DNA of 16,387 nt, from positions 1-16,387 of the forward strand of contig RCNN01000356.1 of the NCBI GenBank assembly GCA_003667245.1, given 5' to 3'. This document shows positions 1 to 7,192 of this stretch, piece after piece (positions within the stretch are counted from its first letter, which is position 1; the number at the start of each line of letters is the position of its first letter). The DNA is from Heterostelium multicystogenum (Eukaryota; Evosea; Eumycetozoa; Acytosteliales; Acytosteliaceae). Under the pieces are notes generated by a model. It did no database searches and was not told the origin of the DNA. It saw only the letters and a list, made by a program, of their open reading frames with translations. The translations under genes were made by a program, and so were the position numbers.

Positions 1-89
1 TTACCTTACCCTTACCCTTACCCTTACCCTTACCCTTACCCTTACCCTTACCCTTACCCTTACCCTTACCCTTACCCTTACCCTTACCC
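1..89. repeat. Telomeric repeat, CCCTTA on this strand (TAAGGG on the other)
   Basis: Fourteen uninterrupted TTACCC hexamers run from 6 to 89, preceded by one shorter unit with two C's at 1-5. The C-rich strand reads inward from the window start, as expected for the left end of a linear chromosome, so the G-rich strand is (TAAGGG)n. This is not the vertebrate-type unit, which would read CCCTAA here. I recall TAAGGG-type telomeres being reported for some non-discoideum dictyostelids, but I could not check that. Confidence 0.95.
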
Positions 90-134
90 TCTACCCTCTA
101 CCCTCTACCCTCTACCCTCTACCCTCTACCCTCT
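90..134. repeat. Proximal variant telomere-like repeat, TCTACCC (TAGAGGG on the other strand)
   Basis: Exactly at position 90 the 6-nt unit gives way to a 7-nt unit, TCTACCC, repeated six times to 131 and ending in a partial TCT at 132-134. The two unit types do not intermix. Proximal variant repeats are common where subtelomere meets telomere, but a clean switch in unit length is notable. Confidence 0.9.
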
Positions 135-374
135 TAGTTCCTCTTGCGGGAAAATGCTTTTTACATAGCTATTTTTAATTAAACTAAATCCACTTTATTT
201 AAACCTAAAACAACCTGTTGACCTAATAATATATCTATCTATTAATGAAGACACTGATCCAAATCATCTGAGTCCAAAACTCTATTAAATCCTCCATCAT
301 ATACTTGATAAACTGTAACTACATTGAATTGAGTTAAATTCCACCCCAACAAGAACGATGACCTAACTAGTCAT
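135..374. other. Subtelomeric spacer
   Basis: About 240 bases of AT-rich sequence between the telomere repeats and the end of the first gene remnant. No repeat, RNA gene or convincing reading frame was seen. It could hold the 3' flank of the neighbouring AAA-ATPase-like remnant. Confidence 0.5.
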
Positions 375-2548
375 CTAAGAGATTCGATACTTCTTTTTGA
401 GACCACGTGCGTAGCTGACCGATTGTTGAATTGCATACTGAAGACATCCATCCACAATTCTTCCATATCTATGATCTGTGAGGGAGAGATTGAGTAGAAT
501 TGCCTGTTCTTCTGAAGAAATCGATGCTGATGTGAGACACATATCATCCCATGAGCTTGGAGATCCTGAAAACATTCCGATCTTGATATTATTGAACATT
601 AAGTGAATCCTCTGTTTGTCTGAGATCGATACTGTCGGGAAACATTCATTCTATTCAAAAGTACTCAAATCACTTATCATCGTGAGACTAGGAGTTAAAG
701 ATGGAGATTGTTCTGCCAAGAGTGTTGGAGCCTTTCATCTTGTCCACTTTGAACTCTTGTTGAATGCCGTCCAGCTTTCCAAATGAATATGCGAATGCTG
801 AGTTGAAACATTTAGACAAGTTGTTCTCATCGTGATGAATACCATTGTTGCCTGTCAGTTGGCTGAGACCTTGTTTAAGAATGATTTCACAAAGTGTATT
901 AATGTCTTCGTCTTTGATAAATTGTATGATTGTTGATCTGAGCTCTCCAATGTCGAATTACTTCCAGTTGAATAGTCTTTTGACCGAGGAGAGGTAGCTC
1001 GAAATCTATACAGCTGAAGTCGCGAAGAGAGTAAGAGACCTTTGCCGCGTTGTAGAGAGCAACTGATTGATCCTTGCTGAACCTATATCCATTGTTTTCA
1101 CTTCTCAAGTGATCGAGAATAGATGACTTTATGGTGGTGGAACGATGAGATCCAGTCTATCCCTGACATGAGTGTTTGTGAAGCCATAGATCGAAGAGTA
1201 CTTTGGCTCAAGAGTCAAGTCAGTTGTGATGTTGAATTCAGATGGGAACTCGGACATTGCAAGAAGTGTGAAACCACTCATGAATGCAATAGTGTTGGTC
1301 TTGTCGCATGCTGACTTGAGTCGACTGAAGAACTCTTTGAAGCAGCTCTCGATCTGCGTCATTGTGAATTGTTGAGTAGAGAGGGATGTGGCCAGAGATT
1401 GCTTGACACGAATTGAATTGTTGAGACTGACATCATATTCGTCGATGTGAACGTGACCAGAGTTGTAGACCGCTCTCTTTAAACAGTCTAAGCCTCCAAA
1501 TAGTTGTTGGGTAAAACCTCGATCTGGATCCTCTCTCTCTTCAGTGACTCAATATCTATGATGTAGTTGCTGTTGTCAATGAAGAACGAGCCGGCCATGT
1601 GGAATACACTCTTGAAGTTGCCATGAACTGAGGTTGCGAATTGAATGTCAGTTGTGAGACAACATGCATCTATCAGAATATACCTACTGCTCTTGTCAGA
1701 TGGCGCACTGTAGAAACAAACATGAGATTAGTTGGACCAAAGAAAGGGAACTGCTGTATGTTTGATGCAATTGGAGCATACTGCTACAGAGCTTGTGAGA
1801 GACAGGAGTTTAGACAACATGCTTTCGATAGAGATAGTTGGCACAAGTGAATTAAACAAAAGATCTAACAACAAGCACAAATATTTTACGCGCCTGAAAA
1901 ACAAATGACAGAAGCACACATCGATGAATTGTTTTTCTCTCCAAATCTTCATATAACCTGAGCTTAGACCTGTAATATATATAGTTAGTAAGGTACAATG
2001 AAACTCCCGTGATGCTAGTGCTAACATACCTAATGAAATTGACCAGGTCCTCGATCAACTTGACGAAGAGTTGTAAACTTCTTGGTCGTTTTGTTGTATT
2101 GTCACTGTTTGAAAGAATTTGCCATTGCTATATTGGAACATTACCCAACGAATGTAAAGCGATTGTTGCATAAACTATATTATCGATGTCAATTCTGGCG
2201 CTGTGGATGATGCTTGTATGCACCGAGATGATCGAAAGCTGTTTAAGATTACACCGCTCGACTCTATTTCGTCTTACACAATACCATCGATATTCAATGT
2301 TAAAACTGATTTAAAAAATAGAAAAATTAGTATCATCATTGAAAATTGCTTAAGTTTATATAATAGTTACCTTCGCAAATACCAGATGTACCATTTCTTA
2401 ACTATATTCATCTAGCTGACAAGATAGATTAGAATTCTCGGATCTGGAGTTGTGTATTGGTGGAGCTGTTGCAAAGTGTTTGAAGATCGTTGAAAGATGA
2501 TGTTGGTCAAGATCCCATCTTCTGAAGAATAGGAGAAGATTCTGCCAT
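375..2548 (-). pseudogene. AAA-ATPase-like family gene (PF09820-type), frame-broken copy A
   Basis: Reading the minus strand, successive short open stretches join into one protein of the AAA-ATPase-like type. A Walker-B-like HIDEYD followed by VSLNN lies near 1434-1452. Then comes FMSGFTLLAMSEF near 1250-1290, with a following block containing LEPKYSSIYGFT. The family's characteristic NGYRFSKDQSVALYN lies near 1050-1092. A further open block (ELRSTIIQFIKDEDINTLCE onward) runs from about 942 to 700, and a last one from about 625 to 375. These blocks sit in different frames. Breaks are seen near 1490, 1120, 950 and 700-640. No P-loop (GxxxxGKS/T) was found, so an active NTPase is doubtful. The start is set at the ATG at 2548 because copy B (6101-6717) shares the surrounding GTAACTATG context. 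In family members this domain often precedes a PD-(D/E)XK nuclease; I could not recognise one. Subtelomeric location and several frame breaks favour a decayed copy, though sequencing error could explain some breaks. Confidence 0.7.
1970..2029 (-). other. Predicted intron in AAA-ATPase-like copy A
   Basis: A 60-nt AT-rich segment begins GTATGT and ends ATTACAG, with a perfect TACTAAC box (plus strand 1984-1990) about 14 nt before the acceptor. Splicing keeps the frame from KLIEDLVNF across to SKLRLYEDL. The same intron sits at the matching place in copy B at 6405-6462. Confidence 0.7.
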
Positions 2549-3015
2549 AGTTACTCTTGTACAAGAACAATATTATCATGTCTATTATGGCAATATATTT
2601 ATACTCTGACAAGTAGTGCAAGCTTCATTATCTCCGAAGAGTAGCTTTGTCTTGGTGATACTCCAAACTTGAATTCATAATATCCAATCTATATTCACAT
2701 ATCTTGTCCGTGATGAGAATTACACAGCCACTTTGACTAACAAAACTATGAGTCTCTCGTGTTGAACTGACTTGTGTGCTAGACTTCTAAAGGTTACATC
2801 AATAACCAAATTAACTCTTAGTTATCTTTTAAAATAAATTAATAACAACTCTTATTACTATACTTCTTTGATGTTCAGCTTACTTAGTCGTTTATAGGTT
2901 GTAGTAATTTAATCACAAATACTTCGATACTTTGTCAAACGTTGATACTACGATAAATATACTAAGTTGAGTGAGTTGTTATTGGGAATGTTATATTATA
3001 AATAATTGAATCTAC
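2549..3015. other. Intergenic region between AAA-ATPase-like copy A and the foldback array
   Basis: AT-rich sequence upstream of the copy A start. It does not resemble the region upstream of copy B beyond the few bases before the ATG. A weak 5-bp foldback (GGTTA/TAACC, about 2793-2808) was seen. No gene or RNA is supported here. Confidence 0.4.
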
Positions 3016-3901
3016 ACAAGTATTGCTATAACCAAGTAATAACTGATTATCTTTATATTACTTGATAATAGCAATACTTGTTTGTAAAAAATATTGAAGT
3101 GTGTGAAAAATGAAAAAAATGAAATAAATTTGCAACACAAGTGAACTTGGAATGTGGGGTGAAGTGCTTGTTGATCTAAAAATAATGAGATATAATACAA
3201 GATTGATCTGGTGATCAACAAAACAGTGTGTGAGTGGGTGATGCAAAGATTAGAAAATTGATGGACTCTCTTAGCCACCATGAACATCAAGTTCGGCAAA
3301 CTTTGATGTTCATGGAGTTTCCCGGTGCCAACCACGCGGAGGTGGAGTCCGACTGGCACCACAGTGGCTTACACACTCGAGCCTCCAAAGACCAAGAGCA
3401 TCTTTGTGAATGTGTAACCATAAGAATCCAAGTCCCACTTGATTCCTATGTCAAGGTCGAAGATGTATATGAGCCGAGGTATCAAAGGAAACTGTCTCAA
3501 TTAAATGCCAATTTAATGAGTACATATTCATCTTTCCATCACAGTCTAACCTCCCCTCCTGCAACTCAAGGATCTTAAGTTAGACCGATCCCAGTGATGT
3601 GGTGTTTATCAAAGTATGTTATGACAAACACAAACAAGTATGAATAGTATTTTGCCAGGATCCTGATCCTCCTACGCCGAGACATGATCGATTGATTTAG
3701 AATCAATCATCATGTGACTCTACATCCACAATCAATTTGAACAGCTCGCCTCCATTCAAAATCGATTGTTGACCTTAGCCACGACGGCCAGTAGTTTCTC
3801 TTTCGAGAAAATGAGATAGTCGCAAGTTCCCAACTCTATTGACTATCTCATTTGAGCAACATTATTCCTTAGTCACAGCTGTCGGAACCAATGTTGCTCA
3901 A
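3016..3901. other. Array of consecutive hairpins (foldback array)
   Basis: At least ten inverted repeats follow one another with short loops. 3016-3029/3068-3081 is a 14-bp perfect stem (ACAAGTATTGCTAT) with an inner 8-bp stem at 3033-3040/3057-3064. 3168-3176/3213-3221 has 9 bp. 3278-3290/3303-3315 has 13 bp perfect (CCATGAACATCAA). 3324-3330/3354-3360 has 7 bp. 3419-3433/3437-3450 has 13 bp with one bulge and one mismatch. 3496-3506/3511-3520 has 10 bp with a bulge. 3537-3550/3579-3599 has 7+6 bp. 3682-3697/3701-3715 has 15 bp with one bulge. 3729-3741/3755-3768 has 5+6 bp. 3809-3821/3841-3853 has 13 bp perfect. 3852-3863/3890-3901 has 12 bp perfect. The arms are unrelated from hairpin to hairpin, so this is not a tandem repeat. 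A 114-codon plus-strand frame (3234-3578) runs through several stems and is not credible as a gene. Function is unknown. Possibilities are structured non-coding RNA, small-RNA precursors, or the 3' flank of the gene at 4037-5290. Confidence 0.65.
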
Positions 3902-3931
3902 TCTGCTGGACCGATTTCCCTGGAGTTAATT

Positions 3932-3967
3932 TTGGAGAAAGAGAAGAAGAAAAGAAAAAAGAAAAAT
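3932..3967 (-). promoter_or_regulatory. Polypyrimidine tract before a possible last-exon acceptor
   Basis: On the plus strand this is an almost pure purine run of A and G. Read on the minus strand it is a long C/T tract, then AAAATTAACTCCAG and a possible acceptor at 3920. It would fit the 3' end of an extra intron of the gene at 4037-5290. A simple low-complexity purine tract is the alternative. Confidence 0.35.
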
Positions 3968-4030
3968 CTATTAATTGATACCTACCGAAACCGTCCAACC
4001 AACCACTATTCAATTCCAATATACTTCTAT

Positions 4031-4060
4031 ACATACTTACAGATACTTACAGATACTTAC
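4031..4060 (-). repeat. 10-nt direct repeat creating three tandem splice-donor consensus sites
   Basis: On the minus strand GTAAGTATCT occurs twice and is followed by GTAAGTATGT, a perfect 10-nt spacing from 4060 to 4031. Each copy begins with a canonical GTAAGT donor. The run lies at the end of the last predicted exon of the gene at 4037-5290 and supplies either its final codons and stop (TAA at 4039-4037) or competing 5' splice sites. Confidence 0.6.
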
Positions 4061-5290
4061 AATTATACTGATAATAATACAAATTTGTATTAAAAAGCCA
4101 CTTTCAACAATAAGATTCTCACAATCTTTGACCTCTGTAGACTCTGGTGTAACTCTATTGGACTCCGATCTTACTCTATGACTTTTAAACTGCTGTTTGG
4201 CCTATATTCATAAACGATTAATTAATATATATACTTTAGATTTGTTATTTAAATTTATAATACTTTTGATGAAATGGTGTCTTGGATAAATCTATTGTTG
4301 ATGGTTGGTACATCTAAGATTCTTTTGTTGACTCTTGCCAAAGTAGTTTCTAATCTATCCATAGGTAAACTAGGTTTATGTTTCTTGCCCTATACAAATA
4401 ACAGATATATTAATTAACAATTAGAATTATTTTAACACTCTTTATTACCATTGATGATATCGTGTCTTGGACAAATCTGTTTTTGATGGTTGGTACAACT
4501 AACGTTCTTTTGGTCACTCTTTCCAGTGGCTTCTTTTCTTGATCCAAAGATTTAATCCTAGGTTGTTTCTTGGCCTTTTAAACTTCCAATTAATATTATT
4601 TAAGTATTGTATTATAATATACATACGCCAGATGAAATTGTATGATTTATGAATCTGTTGTTGAAGCTTGGTACCTCTAACCTTCTTTTAGTCACTCTTT
4701 CCAGAGGTTTCTTTTCATGATCCAAATTTTCACTTGGAATCTGCTTGGCCTGTATTTATCTAATTAATAAATAATTATTGATATCAATAATCTACATACG
4801 TTTGATGAAACTGTAGGGTTCATATATCTTTTGTTGATGCTTGGTACAGCTAACTCTCTATGGGCAACTCTTTTCAGAGGTTTATTTCCTTGATCCAAAC
4901 CTTTATTTGGAATCTGTTTGGCCTTTAAATATTAATTAATAATTTAAAATAATAATTAAATAGTATTTTCACTTAACATACCAGTGATGATACTGTTGGA
5001 TTTATATAATGTTCCATAATGTTTGGAGCATATATCTTTCTTCTAATGAAATTTGGCACAATGACTGGAGCAATTGGTCTACTATTATAATTATTCTTTG
5101 CCATTGAAGATTCTGTTGGCATCATAAAATGTCGATCCTTTTGTTGAAGTGGCTGTTGTTGTGGTTGATTCACTTTGGATACATGTGAAAAATCTACATT
5201 CTCTACTTTTGTAATACTAGAGTTGTATCTTGACTCTTGGAGTCCCATGCTTTTGCTATAATATTTGTGTATATTTAAATAATTATTCAT
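4037..5290 (-). CDS. Six-exon protein built from tandemly duplicated 41-42-residue exons, function unknown
   Basis: The exons are 5290-4982, 4922-4800, 4749-4627, 4574-4449, 4389-4264 and 4201-4037, giving 323 residues with no frame break. Introns are 59, 50, 52, 59 and 62 nt, AT-rich, GT..AG (three GTATGT, then GTAATA and GTATTA), and all phase 0. Exon 1 (103 residues) starts at the only suitable ATG and carries a Gln-rich stretch (QPQQQPLQQ). Its last 30 residues and exons 2-5 are copies of one unit: AKQ opening, then a basic core like PLERVTKRxLxVP, then xNNRF and TISS just before each splice site. Exon 6 has the AKQ opening but then diverges and ends in a hydrophobic run (FLIQICIIISIIVSICKYL), which could be a C-terminal membrane anchor. 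An alternative ending splices from the donor at 4060 across a pyrimidine-rich 141-nt intron to an acceptor at 3920, adding about 16 residues (3919-3869). Because every internal exon is a multiple of three in phase 0, any could be skipped without shifting the frame. I do not recognise the family. The gene is intact although it lies between decayed subtelomeric copies. Confidence 0.8.
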
Positions 5291-5929
5291 ATTTGTTATT
5301 CTTTTAATAATGATTGATAATTAAATGTTTAAATATTGATAAATCTAAAATTAAATAACTATAGATAATAAAAGATATTATTAAATAATTTGTTTAATTC
5401 TATCTTTAAACTAAAATGAGTATAGTTTAGAGTTTATATATCAAAGAAGCTTGTAATTTTTAATTCAAATTCAAATTGGATAACCGTTATAATATTTAAA
5501 CATCAAGTATACTTTATCATGATGAAGTTGTTGTTAAATTCGGTAACAGTTTTAGCATTGTTATATTTGCAACATATTCCAATCCGAGAACATTGGTATT
5601 TTATTAAAATGAAATTTAAACAATTGAAACATACAAATTTTTATTAAATATATATATTTCTTTGCACATATCCAATTATCATTACAATCATCAGTTGATA
5701 TGACCGTTGTGAAATGGAAAGAGAAATACCCATAGTCTATTGGTGTTGATAGCTGAATATCATTAAACCTGTCTATGAATCTTGTATGATGTTAAAACCT
5801 TTCTGTGGAGGCCCACTAAGTGATGTTTACGGAGCGCTATCTACTTTGAATTTTGAATATTTTATAGTTGTTGACAAAATGAAAATAGATGATTGAGACT
5901 TACTGTGATTCTACGATGCGACTCTATTG
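5291..5929. other. AT-rich intergenic region upstream of the six-exon gene
   Basis: Very AT-rich, as expected for a dictyostelid-type promoter and 5' leader of the minus-strand gene starting at 5290. No clear regulatory motif was identified. A 42-codon plus-strand frame at 5519-5647 starts MMKLLLNSVTVLALLYLQ, which resembles a signal peptide, but nothing else supports it. Confidence 0.4.
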
Positions 5930-6045
5930 AGACTTCCATAATTGTTTCAAAAATGAATGTTATTGATATTAATGGAAAAATTAGATTCATCATGAAGCAT
6001 AGTTTTGTTTAAATTATAGTTACCTTTATGAATACTGATTATCAT
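5930..6045 (-). pseudogene. Small fragment of the AAA-ATPase-like family (copy C)
   Basis: This stretch resembles 2258-2390 of copy A. It shares CGACTCTATT at the left edge, an AAAAATTAG block followed by ATCAT, and ATAGTTACCTT at the right edge; the last is a splice-donor context (AAGGTAACTAT) on the minus strand. Other positions are diverged and gapped. It lies downstream of copy B although the matching part of copy A lies upstream of the segment B retains, so it belongs to a separate or rearranged copy. No reading frame is preserved. Confidence 0.45.
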
Positions 6046-6100
6046 TGATTGAGATCATCGTTTGATGAAAATTTTGAAGTGGATTGATTTGTGAACAGCA

Positions 6101-6717
6101 CTAAGAAACCATATCATTGACACTGTTGTTGAAGAATGTCATATTGAAATCAAAGATAGTTTTAGTTCCAAACTCTGAGAATTGCATTGCGAGATCAAAA
6201 TGATCTTCTTCAGTTGTCCCACATATATCAAGTAAAGAGTCATTAACGTCATTTATCACCAAGTTGATTGCTCTGATCAAACATAAGAAAGAGTATTCCA
6301 GTTGATTCAATTTGATTATTATGATATCTATGGTGGTCTCAAGAAGACATTTTTGTAGTGAAAGACTAATGTTGGAGATTGTATCCAAAGTGAGATTATT
6401 CGACCTGCAATATATAGTTAGTAAGGGATAGTGAAACTCGAGCGATGTTTGTTCTAACATACCGTGTGAAATTGACCAGGTCCTTGATCAACTTGAGGAA
6501 GATTTGCAAACTTCTCAGGAGTCAAGTTGTGTTGTCTCTGTATGAACGAATTTACCATTGCTATATTGGAACTTTGGCCAACGAATGAAGAACAATTGTT
6601 GTATAAATGAAAATTGCTGGCTGTGGGTGTGCCAGACGATCGAGCGCTGTTTAAACAGTTGCTGTTGGTCAATCTCTTCCATCTTCTGTAGAATGTGAAT
6701 CATCGGAATTCTGTCAT
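6101..6717 (-). pseudogene. AAA-ATPase-like family gene, 5' fragment (copy B)
   Basis: The segment from 6717 to 6405 is clearly homologous to the 5' part of copy A. It shares the GTAACTATG start context, ILQKM, FQYSNGKF, KLIKDLVNF and the intron. One base appears lost near 6700, since the start ATG leads to a stop after a few codons while the frame from 6703 runs on through IHILQKMEEIDQQ. The frame through the exon is ambiguous: one phase is open through FANLPQVDQGPGQF, while another splices correctly through NFTR into SNNLTLDTIS. Exon 2 is open from 6404 to a stop at 6101 and is not similar to copy A's second exon. The ATPase core present in copy A (HIDEYD, NGYRF) is absent. It could be a truncated paralogue or a short chimeric gene. 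Confidence 0.55.
6405..6462 (-). other. Predicted intron in AAA-ATPase-like copy B
   Basis: A 58-nt segment begins GTATGT and ends TTGCAG, with TACTAAC (plus strand 6417-6423) before the acceptor. It aligns along most of its length to the 60-nt intron of copy A at 1970-2029, including the stretch CTTACTAACTATATAT. Confidence 0.7.
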
Positions 6718-7182
6718 AGTTACTCTGATATCCTTGATCATTGATAAGAGAACATTAAGAAAGCCTATAATTAATTTAATTTTAATTAATCATAATGTAG
6801 AGAGAGGAGTATTGAGGTCATCATTTGATGACATACTTGAAGTGAAGTGCTTTTTGATATCCATTAACATTGCACCGCTAAACATACCAATATTTTGTCT
6901 TAAACATATAACTTTAATATCACAGTTCATTCAAATCGAGGTCTAATGTCTAACTTGTTCCTTTACTTATGTATAATACTTATTACCAAGTCGATAGATT
7001 TGAAAGAATATACTGGAGTTAAAATCTTCCTTTATTTTCAGTTTATCAAAATTAAGTGTGATTTTTGATGCTTTTTTTTGTAGTTAAACAAGATAATCCT
7101 TTAAGTTGGAATTAATTAATACATGATATAATAAAAACAAAAGTTCTTCAGAATTAAACAGTTATTGTTAAAATGAATAAAA
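6718..7182. other. Intergenic region, nothing identified
   Basis: AT-rich sequence between the start of AAA-ATPase-like copy B and the 3' end of the large TIG/mucin gene. An open stretch of about 83 codons on the plus strand (6695-6946) overlaps copy B and has no recognisable features. No RNA gene or repeat was seen. Confidence 0.4.
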
Positions 7183-7188
7183 TTTATT
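7183..7188 (-). terminator. Polyadenylation signal AATAAA of the large TIG/mucin gene
   Basis: The minus strand reads AATAAA four bases after the TAA stop at 7195-7193, followed by very AT-rich sequence. The closeness to the stop fits the short 3' UTRs typical of dictyostelids. Confidence 0.5.
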
Positions 7189-7192
7189 TTGT

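Noticed and set aside
3324..3360. Possible tRNA-like structure suggested by a 7-bp stem GGTGCCA/TGGCACC
   Set aside because: Only 37 nt long, with no D, anticodon or T arms and no T-loop consensus.
3012..3362. A 116-codon minus-strand open frame
   Set aside because: It crosses the pre-miRNA-like hairpin and two further stems and has low-complexity Phe/Ile-rich content. It is more likely an accidental opening in the foldback region.
3234..3578. A 114-codon plus-strand open frame
   Set aside because: It runs through several perfect hairpin stems, lacks recognisable motifs and shows no splice signals. A short likeness of its SQLNANLMS to another shadow frame at about 14300 appears to be chance or a trace of unrelated similarity.
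5519..5647. A 42-codon plus-strand frame starting MMKLLLNSVTVLALLYLQ, resembling a signal peptide
   Set aside because: Short, in very AT-rich sequence, with no mature-peptide features or conservation evidence. AT-rich DNA readily yields hydrophobic codons.
6695..6946. An 83-codon plus-strand frame
   Set aside because: It overlaps the start of AAA-ATPase-like copy B and continues into AT-rich intergenic DNA, rich in Ile/Leu as expected from composition, with no motif.
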